A stretch of DNA of 64,000 bases from Spartinivicinus marinus (GCF_026309355.1 NZ_JAPJZK010000001.1:4484501-4548500), one strand, 5' to 3'. Shown: positions 8,701-18,722, counted from the stretch's first letter. Notes: a model not told the origin generated them from the sequence alone. Numbers and translations are program-made.

Positions 8701-11577
8701 ATGAATAATAAGATTGGATACATCTTTCTGGTCAGCTTACTCATTGCATTAGGAGCTGGTTATTGGTTCAAGCACCAGCTGGGCTATGAAGATAGCTTGC
8801 ATGCTGACTTGCTGATGCAGGTTGAACGCAAGATAAGCCTGTTAATGGCTCAAGATCTTCAGCTTTCACCTAAGCAGCAGCGTAACATTAATAGCCAAAG
8901 TCGACAGTTGCTGGAGTTACAGCAGGTTATTGAGCAATATCAACTACAAGTCAATGACTTAGAAAAATGGCATGATAAAACTAAGCACCAGCAATTTTTA
9001 ACGGCAAGTTACCAATTTTTGGAACAATATAAACGCTTTTATCATTTGAAGCTTGATATTGATCAAGCCTTTTTACAATACTCTCAGTTAAGTACTCAAC
9101 TTAAGGGTAATAAACAATTAGCGCCCTACATTGTTCAGCTTTCCAGTAGTTTATTATTGTATCAATTACGTTTAATGCCTGCAGCTAAACAGCAAGCTCA
9201 GGAAGTGACTCAATTTTTAACGCGTTCTGCAGATGAGCCCATATTTCGTACGCTTGCTAGTAGTTTATGGCAAATGGCTTCTTATACAGGTTTTTTGTTG
9301 GAAAACTTAGAACTACAGGAAGCACAGTTGGTTAAATTAAAAAATAACCCAATGATGAGCCTGTTAGATCAAATCCTTAATTACCATGATAGAAAATTGC
9401 AGAGCTATCAACTCTTAGAAACTATATTAATCAGTTCATTTATTGTTGTTACATTGTTTTTAGTGTTATTAATTATTTTGCGAAAAAATCGTGAATTGGC
9501 TCAGAAAAGTTTTCAGGCTGAAGCCGCTACTCAAGCAAAAAGCCATTTTTTAGCCAATATGAGCCATGAAATACGCACGCCAATGAATGCCATTCTTGGG
9601 TTTACAGAATTAATTTTGCAGACCAGGCTAAACGAAAAGCAAGTTGATTTTATCCGAAAAATCAAAGTTTCTGCAGAGTCACTATTACTTATTATTAATG
9701 ATATTTTGGATTTCTCTAAGATTGAAGCAGGGAAGTTAGAAATAGATCAAGTTCCTTTTGACTTAACTAAACAACTTGATATTTTATGTAATATGTTCGC
9801 TCGCCGGTGTGAGCAAAAACAAATTGAAATGATCATTGATGATAAAACAAATTTGTCTCATCAGTTGATTGGAGATCCTCTAAGGCTAAATCAAGTACTC
9901 ATTAATTTGGTGAGTAATGCGATTAAATTTACTGATCAAGGGCAAGTCGTTATTAAAATTGAAAAACATACTCAGCCAGTGCTTGAGAAAGGAAGTCAAA
10001 GCAATAAATATATTAATGAAAATAGCACTTATTTTCAATTTACTGTCAGTGATACAGGGGTAGGTATTCCTTTAGATAAGCAGCATAAGTTATTTCAAGC
10101 GTTTGCCCAAGCTGATAGCTCAACTACTCGCCAATTTGGAGGAACGGGTTTAGGACTAAGTATTTGCAAAAGATTAGTTGAGTTAATGGGGGGATCGATT
10201 ACAGTAGCGAGTGAACCTGGTAAAGGTAGTGCGTTTAGTTTTTATTTACCACTAGAAATGGAGCTTACAAAAGAAATTAGTGAACTAGCGCCACAATTAT
10301 CAGATAAACATATAGTCCTTGTTGATGATAACCCTTTAGTTACTGGTGTTATAGAGCATATGTTAAAGTCAACAGAAGCCGATATTATAACATTTAACTC
10401 TGCTGCCGCTGCCTTGACTTATTTAGCTAAACAGCCAATGTGTGACTTACTGATTATTGATTGGTGTATGCCTGAAATGAATGGCATTGAACTAGTTAAA
10501 CATCTGCGATTAATTCCAGTTTTTCAGAAATTACCAGTAGTTGTTATAACTGCCTTTGGTAATGAAAAAGTTCAACAACAGGCTGCACAAGTAGGAGCGA
10601 AGGATTTTTTGGTTAAACCCTTTACGACTTATGGGCTTTGGCAGTCTGTTACTCAAGCGATTGGCTTATCTCCTAAAGTTCAATTAAGCCAGCCAAAAGC
10701 CAAGCAAATGAAAAGCTTGCAAGGGGTAAAAATATTATTAGTTGAAGATAATAAAATAAACCAGCTATTGGTAAAAGAGTTTTTAAGTGATTCGGGGGTA
10801 GTTTTATCTTTTGCTTTCAATGGCCAACAAGCTATTACTGCACTAAAAAAACAGACATTTGATGCAGTACTTATGGATGTACAAATGCCGGTGATGGATG
10901 GCTATGAGGCGACTCAGAAAATACGGCTTGAGTATTCTGCTAACTCATTACCCATTATTGCAATGACTGCCAATGCAATGAAAGGTGATAGAGAGCGCTG
11001 TTTGGCTGTGGGTATGAATGATTATCTGGCCAAACCGATAAAAAAAGACCAACTGTTGGAGGTATTGAAAAAGCAGTTAACGGCCGTTTCTCTCACAACG
11101 TCACAGCTAACCTTTCATCATGACAAGTACTGTAGTCTAAATAGTGGCTATGATCTAAATAATGGTAAGAACAGCCATACAGATGAAACCTATTCTAATA
11201 GCTCAAGTATTAAAATAGGCGAGTTATATCCTCTAGTCGATATAGAAGATGCGATTAATCGACTAGCAGGTGATCAAAGCATGTATTGTAATCTGCTGAA
11301 AATGTTTACTGCTGATTATGCACAAATGGCTGAAAAAATTGTTGATAATATTCACGCTAATGCTTTAACTGAGGCAGTGGATGATGCTCATTCATTGAAA
11401 GGTGTTGCTGCAAACCTTTCTGCAATTCAATTACAACAGGTCACGTCTATTATTGAGCATCAGTTAAGAGATGGGCAGATTCCAAGTGAAGCTACTTTAA
11501 CAGCCTTGATTGAAACTAGTAGGAAAACAGTGGAGGCAATTAATCAATATTGCTGTCAGCAGGAAATTGTTCATTAG
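8701..11577 (+). CDS. Hybrid sensor histidine kinase with two receiver domains and HPt
   Basis: A membrane hybrid kinase of about 958 residues. A GTG start 6 bp upstream is possible, but the ATG at 8701 is preferred. TM1 is near residues 5-22. An all-helical periplasmic sensor (about 25-235, DAHL-like in character) follows, then TM2 near 240-262. The kinase core has His289 in MSHEIRTPMNA, and N, G1 and G2 boxes (NLVSNAIKF, DTGVGIP, GGTGLGLSI). The first receiver has Asp587 (IIDWCMPEMNG), the second has Asp726 (LMDVQMPVMDG), and a C-terminal HPt carries His897 (AHSLKGVAAN). This is the BarA/ArcB-like phosphorelay layout. No partner regulator or DNA-binding output lies beside it, so it probably signals to a distant regulator. 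Signal unknown. Confidence 0.93.
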   Translation: MNNKIGYIFLVSLLIALGAGYWFKHQLGYEDSLHADLLMQVERKISLLMAQDLQLSPKQQRNINSQSRQLLELQQVIEQYQLQVNDLEKWHDKTKHQQFLTASYQFLEQYKRFYHLKLDIDQAFLQYSQLSTQLKGNKQLAPYIVQLSSSLLLYQLRLMPAAKQQAQEVTQFLTRSADEPIFRTLASSLWQMASYTGFLLENLELQEAQLVKLKNNPMMSLLDQILNYHDRKLQSYQLLETILISSFIVVTLFLVLLIILRKNRELAQKSFQAEAATQAKSHFLANMSHEIRTPMNAILGFTELILQTRLNEKQVDFIRKIKVSAESLLLIINDILDFSKIEAGKLEIDQVPFDLTKQLDILCNMFARRCEQKQIEMIIDDKTNLSHQLIGDPLRLNQVLINLVSNAIKFTDQGQVVIKIEKHTQPVLEKGSQSNKYINENSTYFQFTVSDTGVGIPLDKQHKLFQAFAQADSSTTRQFGGTGLGLSICKRLVELMGGSITVASEPGKGSAFSFYLPLEMELTKEISELAPQLSDKHIVLVDDNPLVTGVIEHMLKSTEADIITFNSAAAALTYLAKQPMCDLLIIDWCMPEMNGIELVKHLRLIPVFQKLPVVVITAFGNEKVQQQAAQVGAKDFLVKPFTTYGLWQSVTQAIGLSPKVQLSQPKAKQMKSLQGVKILLVEDNKINQLLVKEFLSDSGVVLSFAFNGQQAITALKKQTFDAVLMDVQMPVMDGYEATQKIRLEYSANSLPIIAMTANAMKGDRERCLAVGMNDYLAKPIKKDQLLEVLKKQLTAVSLTTSQLTFHHDKYCSLNSGYDLNNGKNSHTDETYSNSSSIKIGELYPLVDIEDAINRLAGDQSMYCNLLKMFTADYAQMAEKIVDNIHANALTEAVDDAHSLKGVAANLSAIQLQQVTSIIEHQLRDGQIPSEATLTALIETSRKTVEAINQYCCQQEIVH

Positions 11578-11604
11578 CCAATAGCTGAAAACAATGGCTA
11601 TAAC

Positions 11605-12192
11605 TTAAGCGCGACGACTGCTCTCACCTGTTTTTATTGCTGAGCCTATCAAGTGGGCGATGCGTAATGCTTCAGGTACATGCCCTTGATCTGTTAACTT
11701 TGCTAACGTTTGTGCTGCTGTATCTGGTGTTGTTCCCTGTACTTGAAAGTAAAAAGGCGCTACGGAATGAATTACCCCGGCGTTTTGGATTAGCTGCCAG
11801 CGTGCTTCCCAATTAGACAGATTCTGTAGTGCTTGTTTGATTGCCACTAAGTCTGGTTGTTTTCTCATTACGGCAATACAGGGGCGTTCAAGGTCACAGG
11901 CTAAACGAGGCAAGTCGATAATATTAAAACCACCAAAGGCAATGCCATCTAGCAAGACAACATTGATTTGTGAGTAAAATTTACTCGCTTTTATACAATC
12001 AATTAAAACCTCAGTTGAATCAAAGCCATCTTGTGTAATGGTTTGCCATAACATACCTTCGAAACGAGTATTGTTGCAAATAATACCACTGATATTTACC
12101 TGGTCTTGTTGATGCTTTTGAAACGGAGCATCATCGAACCCAATCACGCGAATATGTTTATTTAATGAGATGAGTTGTTCAAGTGTCTTCAT
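11605..12192 (-). CDS. DUF99 family protein (endonuclease V-like fold)
   Basis: A DUF99-family protein of about 195 residues, seen from IRVIGFDDAPF near the start, NVVLLDGIAFGGFNIIDL in the middle, and a RPCIAVMRKQPD segment. DUF99 is distantly related to endonuclease V, but its activity is not established. The open frame extends to 12294, but family members begin close to the RVIGFDD motif, so I place the start at the ATG complementary to 12190-12192. No good ribosome-binding site supports either choice. It is convergent with the hybrid kinase and divergent from the large transporter-kinase gene. It is not part of an operon. Confidence 0.75.
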   Translation of the reverse strand: MKTLEQLISLNKHIRVIGFDDAPFQKHQQDQVNISGIICNNTRFEGMLWQTITQDGFDSTEVLIDCIKASKFYSQINVVLLDGIAFGGFNIIDLPRLACDLERPCIAVMRKQPDLVAIKQALQNLSNWEARWQLIQNAGVIHSVAPFYFQVQGTTPDTAAQTLAKLTDQGHVPEALRIAHLIGSAIKTGESSRRA

Positions 12193-12378
12193 TGATTGTA
12201 AGTGGTTGCTATTTGATAGGATGTAGGTAACCAGTGTAACAGCCTGCAGACTTAGATGGGAGTCTAGTAGTGTCTTCACTAAATAAGACATCAACAGCCG
12301 TTAGACTATTACCTACTGGGATTTATCAGGTAGCTGTGTTATGTATACTGGCCATGTTTAAACCTGATAGTTAAGAAA

Positions 12379-15300
12379 ATGATTTCTGGATGGTCGCTCG
12401 CTACCATAACGATTTTATATGTGTCGTTTATATTCTTTATTGCCTACTTAGGGGACAGTAAGTTTAAGCACTGGCCAAAAAATCGTTGGTTGGTGTATAG
12501 CTTGTCATTAGCTGTGTACTGTAGTTCCTGGAGCTTTTATGGCGCAGTGGGACAAGCAGCAGAGAGTTTATGGTCTTTTTTACCATTATACTTAGGGCCA
12601 ATTCTAGTCTTTGGTTTAGGCTATTCACTACTCGCAAAAATTATTGCTGTTTCCAAAACCGAAAACATTACAACCATTGCAGACTTTATTGCTTTGCGAT
12701 ATGGCAAATCCCGGTCGCTGGCTGTCATGGTCACATTGCTCGCGGTGATAAGTATTCTGCCTTATATTGCTATGCAACTAAAATCGATAGTAATGGGGTA
12801 TACAATTTTAACGGAAGGGACTGCGCATGCCTCTGCAGAAAATCTAGCAGGCACCCAAACGGCTTTAATTATTACCATTATGCTGGCGATTTTTACAATT
12901 TTATTTGGTACTCGGCAGCTGGATGTGACTGAACATCACCCAGGAATGATGGTGGCGATTGCTTTTGAGTCTATTTTAAAGTTGGTTGCTTTTTTATTAG
13001 TGGGTGGGGTGATTACCTATTCTATTTATGGAGGGGTGAGTGAAGTATGGCAGCTGGCTAAAACTCACCAGGTGACATCTGACTTATTTCAACAAACGAC
13101 CAATCCTGTCACTTTTACTAGCCATATTTTATTAGCGATGGTGGCTATCATTTGTTTGCCAAGGCAGTTTCATGTCATGGTGGTTGAGCATACTTCTGAT
13201 CAGGATTTACGTCGAGCGCGTTGGTTGTTTCCATTATATTTATGTTTATTTCCGCTGTTTATTATTCCGTTAGCGTTAACGGGAGCTATGTACTTTGATG
13301 GTCAAGTATCACCCGATACATTTCTAATTAGCTTACCAATGGCATTAGGTTATGAGCAGCTATCATTGGTAGGCTTTATTGGGGGATCTTCTGCAGCCAT
13401 CAGTATGGTTATTATGGCAACCATTGCGTTAAGTACCATGATAAGTAACGATCTGATTAACCCTTTGTTGCTGCGAAATCAAGTATCACGTAACCGAGTG
13501 AATAACCATCATCAGCCTCTGGCAATGAACCGTTTATTGCTTAATACCCGGCGTGTGGCAATAGTACTTATCTTATTGCTGGCTTTTATATTTCAAATTT
13601 CACTGGGCAAAGTAGAAACTTTAGCATCAATTGGGTTAATTTCTCTCGCTGGGATAGGCCAGTTGGCTCCAGCATTGATTGGTATCATTTATTGGCATAA
13701 AGCCAATAAAAAGGGTGTCATTATTGGTTTGTCATTGGGAGCATTGACCTGGTTTTATACCTTAATTTTACCCTTATTTTTGGGGTGGGGGGGCGCCGCA
13801 GAAGCTCGTTGGTGGCTTGACTGGGTGCAGCATACTTGGTTGGATCCTAACCAGTTTTTATTTTATTCCTCTTTAGATCCATTAAATCATGGCATTTTGG
13901 TGAGTTTAGCAGTGAACTTGCTGGGCTTTTTACTGGGCTCATGGTTTTTTGAATCCGTTGTTAGTGAGCGCATACACTCGCCACTTTGTTTGCTAGAACA
14001 AAATACAACCAAGTGGCTACCTCCAAAAATGCAAACCAGTAAAGTCAGCTCTAATGATTTATTGGCATTAGCTGTACGGTTTGTTGGAGAGGAAAAAGCG
14101 AATGCCAGCTTTCAGTTTTTTGAAGCCATTAATCACGAAAAATTAAACTTAAGCCAGCCAGCCTCTTTAGAGCTAGTTGCTCATACTGAGCGATTGCTAG
14201 CCAGCTACATTGGCTCTGCCACTGCACGTTTAATTCTCGATTTGGCCACTAAGCGACAACATATTTATTTATCTGATGTAGCCATGATTGTAGATGAAGC
14301 ATCTGCAGCTATTCACTTTAGCCGGGAAATGTTGCATGTAGCTATAGAAAATATCAGTCAAGGTATTACTGTGCTTGATAAAGACTTGTGTTTAGTGGTT
14401 TGGAACAGTCGTTACTTGGAAATTTTTGACTACCCAGAAAGCTTTATTCATGTGGGTAAATCAGTTGCAGAGGTAATTCGTTATAATGCTGCTAGAGGGT
14501 TGTGCGGTCCTGTGGTAGTAGAAGACTATCTGACCAACCGAATCAATTACTTTAAAAAGGGACTCCCTCATCGAATTGAATTGTGCTGGGATAATGGCAC
14601 GGTAATAGAGGTGCAAATCAATCCATTATTTGGCGGAGGGTTTGTTTCTACTTATACAGATATTACGCCTTTCCGACGCGCAGAACAGGTATTAAAGGAA
14701 ACCAATGAGTCTTTGGAAATAAGGGTACAACAGCGCACTGAGGAGTTATCCACACTTAATCTTGCACTAATGCAGGCTAAAGCAGAAGCAGAGCAAGCTA
14801 ATCATAGTAAAACACGGTTTTTAGCAGCAGCCAGTCATGACTTAATGCAGCCCCTAAATGCGGCTCGCCTGTTTGCCGCTATGCTAACCCAACAGTTAAA
14901 AGACACAGAATATGAACAAACAGCAAATCATTTGGATAGCGCCTTAAAAAGTGCAGAAGGTATTTTATATGACTTGCTAGATATTTCGAAACTGGATGCG
15001 GGGGTTACAACAGCCAACAAAAATGTGTTTAGTTTGGCTGAGCTATTTCAGGAGTTAACCATTGAGTTTTCTGCAATGGCGCAAGAAAAACAGATAAGTT
15101 TTACCGTTGTTGTTTGCCATAGTTGCATTTACAGTGATAAACGACTATTACGACGGGTATTGCAGAATTATTTAACCAATGCTTTTCGTTACTCTCGTGG
15201 TCGAGTGCTACTGGGTGCGAGGCGGCAGGGTGCAATTCTCAGTTTGCAAGTATGGGATAATGGGGTGGGTATTCCTGATCATCAGCGGGATATTATATTC

Positions 15301-15924
15301 GAAGAATTTAAACAACTGAATCATCATCAGCATGAACAAGCAGAAGGTTTAGGGTTAGGCTTAGCGATTGCCAAACGCATTGCAACTGTGCTTGAGCATA
15401 ATTTATCCGTAGATTCATGGGTTAATAAAGGCACTGTATTTACAGTTGAAGTGCCAATACAAGCGCAAAGTGTTGTGACTTTGCCGTCTCAAAGCACTTC
15501 TACTAATAACTGGGTTAATACTTTAGCAGGTAAGCAAGTCATTTGTGTTGATAATGACTTATTAATTTTAGAAGGCATGATGGGGCTATTAGAAAAATGG
15601 GGTTTGAAGACAGTTGCAGCGCCTAACTGGCCATTATTACAAGAAGAGTTGGAAAGTGAGCCTGATTTTGCACCTGACTTGATTTTAGTCGATTACCACT
15701 TGGCAGACTCCACTAATGGACTGAAAGTAGTGGATAAACTGTGGGAGCACTATCAACAAACTATCCCAGCTATTTTGATTACGGCTGATAATGATGAAGG
15801 GGTAGTACAGCGAACAAAAAGTAAAGGTATAGGTTATTTAGCTAAACCGGTTAAGCCAGCTGCACTCCGTGCTTTAATGGCCAAACAGATAATGGAAGCA
15901 GAAGCAGCACTAATCATAGATTAA
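12379..15924 (+). CDS. SSF transporter-fused hybrid histidine kinase (CrbS-like)
   Basis: An 1181-residue protein. The first ~520 residues form a sodium/solute-symporter domain with about 13 membrane helices. A linker (about 545-650) and a PAS domain (about 655-770, VLDKDLCLVVWNSRYLEIFDYP) follow, then a coiled coil. The kinase has His820 in AASHDLMQPLNA, with NYLTNAFRYS, DNGVGIP and GLGLGLAI boxes. A C-terminal receiver has Asp1105 (LILVDYHLADS). This order is that of CrbS-type kinases, which with CrbR control acetate use (acetyl-CoA synthetase) in Vibrio and Pseudomonas. The convergent neighbour, 23 bp away, is a LuxR-type regulator like CrbR/ErdR, which supports this assignment. A related SSF-kinase with another signal cannot be excluded. 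Confidence 0.82.
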   Translation: MISGWSLATITILYVSFIFFIAYLGDSKFKHWPKNRWLVYSLSLAVYCSSWSFYGAVGQAAESLWSFLPLYLGPILVFGLGYSLLAKIIAVSKTENITTIADFIALRYGKSRSLAVMVTLLAVISILPYIAMQLKSIVMGYTILTEGTAHASAENLAGTQTALIITIMLAIFTILFGTRQLDVTEHHPGMMVAIAFESILKLVAFLLVGGVITYSIYGGVSEVWQLAKTHQVTSDLFQQTTNPVTFTSHILLAMVAIICLPRQFHVMVVEHTSDQDLRRARWLFPLYLCLFPLFIIPLALTGAMYFDGQVSPDTFLISLPMALGYEQLSLVGFIGGSSAAISMVIMATIALSTMISNDLINPLLLRNQVSRNRVNNHHQPLAMNRLLLNTRRVAIVLILLLAFIFQISLGKVETLASIGLISLAGIGQLAPALIGIIYWHKANKKGVIIGLSLGALTWFYTLILPLFLGWGGAAEARWWLDWVQHTWLDPNQFLFYSSLDPLNHGILVSLAVNLLGFLLGSWFFESVVSERIHSPLCLLEQNTTKWLPPKMQTSKVSSNDLLALAVRFVGEEKANASFQFFEAINHEKLNLSQPASLELVAHTERLLASYIGSATARLILDLATKRQHIYLSDVAMIVDEASAAIHFSREMLHVAIENISQGITVLDKDLCLVVWNSRYLEIFDYPESFIHVGKSVAEVIRYNAARGLCGPVVVEDYLTNRINYFKKGLPHRIELCWDNGTVIEVQINPLFGGGFVSTYTDITPFRRAEQVLKETNESLEIRVQQRTEELSTLNLALMQAKAEAEQANHSKTRFLAAASHDLMQPLNAARLFAAMLTQQLKDTEYEQTANHLDSALKSAEGILYDLLDISKLDAGVTTANKNVFSLAELFQELTIEFSAMAQEKQISFTVVVCHSCIYSDKRLLRRVLQNYLTNAFRYSRGRVLLGARRQGAILSLQVWDNGVGIPDHQRDIIFEEFKQLNHHQHEQAEGLGLGLAIAKRIATVLEHNLSVDSWVNKGTVFTVEVPIQAQSVVTLPSQSTSTNNWVNTLAGKQVICVDNDLLILEGMMGLLEKWGLKTVAAPNWPLLQEELESEPDFAPDLILVDYHLADSTNGLKVVDKLWEHYQQTIPAILITADNDEGVVQRTKSKGIGYLAKPVKPAALRALMAKQIMEAEAALIID

Positions 15925-15937
15925 ATTCAGTAGATTA

Positions 15938-15960
15938 AAATGCCCCGTTAGGAGGCATTT
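15938..15960 (-). terminator. Small hairpin between convergent crbS-like and crbR-like genes
   Basis: AAATGCC and GGCATTT form a 7-bp stem. On the minus strand it is followed by TTTTAATC, giving a short T-run. It overlaps the stop of the regulator gene, so it probably ends that transcript. Confidence 0.45.
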
Positions 15961-16622
15961 GCTGTATTAAGTTCAGGTAGTTTTACTGCTAGTTGCTTCA
16001 TTAAAATGACTGCTTGGGTGCGATTACGAACATTGAGCTTTTTAAAGATAGCGGTAGCATGGGCTTTAATGGTAGCTTCAGAAACGCCTAGATCAAATGC
16101 GATTTGTTTGTTCAATAAACCCTCGGTCATCATTATTAATACTCGATATTGCTGAGGAGTGAGGGAGGCTAACTTATCCGTTACGTTATGAATTTCGGGG
16201 CTAGTGCTAGTTGTTTGGTTGGCATATTGTTCAGGAAGCCATATTTCGCCATTAAAAATACAAGTCAGGGCCTTATTAATCAGGGGTAAGGGGGCTGACT
16301 TGGGAATAAACCCCGCGGCGCCTTGATTCATCACCTGTTGGATAACACTTTGATCCTCAGATGCTGAGACAACAGCAACGGGTATAGCAGGATGGTGGCT
16401 ACGCAAATAAATAAGTCCTGACAAACCGTCGGCACCAGGCATCATCAAGTCTAATAAAATTAAATCTAAATTCTGACATTGGCGCACTAATGTCTGCAGG
16501 CTTAGCATAGAGTCTGCTTCTAATAATGTTGCCTCTGGAAAACCTTGGCTTAAGGCTTGTTTTAACGCAGACCTGAATAAAGGATGGTCATCTGCAATGG
16601 CAATTGTATAAGGAGTTATCAT
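15948..16622 (-). CDS. LuxR/NarL-type response regulator (CrbR/ErdR-like)
   Basis: A 224-residue response regulator. The receiver domain has the acidic pair DD at 11-12, the phospho-acceptor Asp58 (LILLDLMMPGADG) and the conserved Lys of PKSAP. The C-terminal LuxR helix-turn-helix spans about 150-215 (LTPQQYRVLIMMTEGLLNK, then VSEATIKAHATAIFKKLNV). The KAHATAIFKKLNVRNRTQAV style matches the CrbR/ErdR/AgmR group, the partners of SSF-fused kinases that switch on acetyl-CoA synthetase. It sits tail to tail with such a kinase. AGAAGG directly before the ATG gives a close ribosome-binding site. Target genes are not in this window. Confidence 0.85.
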   Translation of the reverse strand: MITPYTIAIADDHPLFRSALKQALSQGFPEATLLEADSMLSLQTLVRQCQNLDLILLDLMMPGADGLSGLIYLRSHHPAIPVAVVSASEDQSVIQQVMNQGAAGFIPKSAPLPLINKALTCIFNGEIWLPEQYANQTTSTSPEIHNVTDKLASLTPQQYRVLIMMTEGLLNKQIAFDLGVSEATIKAHATAIFKKLNVRNRTQAVILMKQLAVKLPELNTANAS

Positions 16623-16859
16623 CCTTCTTACCTCTAATATCGTGTCCTATCGCCAGTTAGTCCATGGGTAGTGAGTTTTGCTATGGTAAGCTTAAATAAA
16701 CAAAGGTTACTACTTATAGACTATGGGGCACCTTTAACAATTCTCAGGATGCCCTTTTAAAGGCATTATGCGTTTTATTTTAGAAAATAGATAGTAGTGG
16801 GAATCGGTTTAATTTTGCAACAGTTTATCGTAAACCTAATTTAGTTGGTAACAAGTGTA

Positions 16860-17963
16860 GTGCAACGGAAAATTATTCATTTAGATTGTGATTGTTTTTT
16901 TGCCGCTATTGAGGTGAGAGATAATCCGCGACTAACAGGAAAGCCTGTTGCTGTCGGTGGGGCACCTGAAAAACGGGGGGTAATAGCAACTTGTAATTAT
17001 GAAGCACGCCAATACGGTGTGCGTTCAGCTATTGCTTCTGCTTATGCGAAAAAACTGTGCCCTGAGCTGATTATTATAAACCCACGAATGTCGTATTATC
17101 GCGAAATATCTTGTTCTATTCAGACAATTTTTCATGAATATACGGATTTAGTCGAGCCTCTCTCGTTAGATGAGGCCTTCTTAGATGTGTCCAACAGTAC
17201 CTATTGTAAAGGCAGTGCCACACTGATAGCAGAAGAAATTCGCCAGCGAGTCTATGATACACAACATATTACAATCTCTGCAGGCGTTGCTCCCAATAAA
17301 TTTTTAGCCAAAATTGCCAGTGATTGGCGTAAGCCTAATGGCTTGTTTGTTATTGCACCAAACCAAGTCGCTGAGTTTGTGCTCAAGCTGCCAGTCAACA
17401 AAATATATGGGGTAGGTAAAGTGACGGCAGCAAAGCTGAAGGCAATGGGGATTGCAACTTGCGGAGATCTGCAACAGTTTTCGTTGGATACGCTGATTAA
17501 TAAGTTTGGAATATTTGGTGAGCGTTTATATGAGCTAGCGCAAGGTATTGATCATCGACAAGTGCAGTCTATTAGAAGGCGTAAGTCACTTAGTGTAGAG
17601 CACACTTATCCAGATGATTTAGGCGACTGGTCAGCTATTCAAATACACATTCCGACATTACTAGCAGACTTAGAAGTAAGGTTGGCTCCCAAGCTGGGGG
17701 AAGGGTATGCCATCAGTAAGCGATTAGTAAAGATTAAGTTTCATGACTTTACCCAAACTACACTGGCAGAAGCTTGTCAGCCTCAATCTATACAAGAAGT
17801 GCTTACTGTTGATGATTATAAGAGATTATTTTCTAGTGCATTTCAAAGAGGTAAAAAGCCAGTAAGGCTCTTAGGCGTTGGCGTTGGTTTAATGGACTTG
17901 TATGAGAGGAACCCTGTTGAGCAGTTGGAGTTGTTTCCAGGAGGGACTTCTGATAAACAATGA
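16860..17963 (+). CDS. dinB: DNA polymerase IV (Y-family translesion polymerase)
   Basis: A Y-family polymerase of about 367 residues. The catalytic acidic residues are in HLDCDCFFAAIE near the start and SLDEAFLDVS near residue 100. The palm, thumb and little-finger regions are complete, with the helix-hairpin-helix segment KLPVNKIYGVGKVTAAKL. It inserts bases opposite damaged templates and extends mismatched ends. The start is not an ATG: a TTG at 16845 gives five extra residues, and the GTG at 16860 gives MQRKIIHLDCDCFF, which fits the family better. Neither has a strong ribosome-binding site. I could not find a LexA box (CTGT-N8-ACAG) in the 220-bp upstream gap, so SOS control is not evident. 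Confidence 0.93.
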   Translation: MQRKIIHLDCDCFFAAIEVRDNPRLTGKPVAVGGAPEKRGVIATCNYEARQYGVRSAIASAYAKKLCPELIIINPRMSYYREISCSIQTIFHEYTDLVEPLSLDEAFLDVSNSTYCKGSATLIAEEIRQRVYDTQHITISAGVAPNKFLAKIASDWRKPNGLFVIAPNQVAEFVLKLPVNKIYGVGKVTAAKLKAMGIATCGDLQQFSLDTLINKFGIFGERLYELAQGIDHRQVQSIRRRKSLSVEHTYPDDLGDWSAIQIHIPTLLADLEVRLAPKLGEGYAISKRLVKIKFHDFTQTTLAEACQPQSIQEVLTVDDYKRLFSSAFQRGKKPVRLLGVGVGLMDLYERNPVEQLELFPGGTSDKQ

Positions 17964-17990
17964 CACCCGCTTAACAATTAAGCAGGTGTC
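17962..17990 (+). terminator. Hairpin overlapping the dinB stop codon
   Basis: GACACCCGCTTA and TAAGCAGGTGTC form a 12-bp stem with one mismatch and a 5-base loop. It begins inside the TGA stop of dinB, between that gene and the convergent DUF3461 gene. There is no long T-run. Confidence 0.5.
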
Positions 17991-18030
17991 TTGCGCAAAA
18001 AGATCTGAATAATATTACCAAAATGTGCAG

Positions 18031-18408
18031 TTAAAGATGTTTAAGCTGCTCTTCAATTTCGGTGATTTTATTGCTAACGACCTTTTCTAGGTGTTTTAAA
18101 TCTTGAAGAATTTTTTTCTTGTGATCAATTATTTCTTTGTCATGTTTGGTGACTCGATCTAATTCATCAACAACATGCCTTAAAATAGGCGAAATTTCTG
18201 TAACATCTTTATATTTGTGAGTACCGCTATCAACTAATACTGTTTTCTTTTGGCGGGGGTACTTAAACTTTTCACTACGGGCAAATAATGAGCCTTTTTC
18301 TTTTTTGTAGTAAATTTTAAGTATATCGTATTCTGCTTCTGAACGAAGGCTATAGCGATCGATATTTTCGATAGCTATAATGCCCATGCTTTTTAAATGA
18401 TCGTACAT
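18031..18408 (-). CDS. DUF3461 family protein
   Basis: A 125-residue soluble protein that matches DUF3461 along its entire length, including [10 protein letters not shown], the [19 protein letters not shown] segment, [14 protein letters not shown] and a C-terminal coiled coil (about 85-125). DUF3461 proteins are short, conserved across gammaproteobacteria and of unknown function. Pol IV lies convergent downstream and the universal stress protein gene lies about 300 bp upstream in the same direction. No operon partner is evident. Confidence 0.88.
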   Translation of the reverse strand: MYDHLKSMGIIAIENIDRYSLRSEAEYDILKIYYKKEKGSLFARSEKFKYPRQKKTVLVDSGTHKYKDVTEISPILRHVVDELDRVTKHDKEIIDHKKKILQDLKHLEKVVSNKITEIEEQLKHL

Positions 18409-18722
18409 AGTCCTACCTGATCTAATTGCTAAATTATTAAAGTTGCCTTTAATAAGTGTACTGCCTAACGGTCTTTTGTCACTCCGGACTAATACGAAAA
18501 ATTATTTGGCGTTGATGCTAAGGGTACTTATAACGTAGGTAAGTTTAGCTAGTGAGTTGTTATTAGGGGACGATGCTAACGAGGAATATACTTATAAACC
18601 AGGACTCAGTCATAAGTGTTTGATGAAGAAACTATTGTGAAGAAATTACTGTGAAGAAACCACTGCTATCTTTTTGCGGAAGGAGCAGTAGTTTCTATTA
18701 GATAAAGGTGAAAAGCAAGTAA
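18409..18722. other. 314-bp spacer with a 14-bp degenerate triple repeat
   Basis: At 18623-18664 three 14-bp units occur in tandem (ATGAAGAAACTATT, GTGAAGAAATTACT, GTGAAGAAACCACT). The last unit overlaps the left arm of a 12-bp imperfect inverted repeat (18656-18667 with 18684-18695) just after the universal stress protein stop. That hairpin may terminate the stress-protein transcript, but it lacks a T-run. No gene is seen. Confidence 0.5.

Noticed and set aside
12193-12294. N-terminal extension of the DUF99 protein
   Set aside because: Family members start near the RVIGFDD motif; the extension has no family likeness, though no ribosome-binding site decides the matter.
16623-16859. SOS (LexA) box before dinB
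   Set aside because: No CTGT-N8-ACAG or near match was found.
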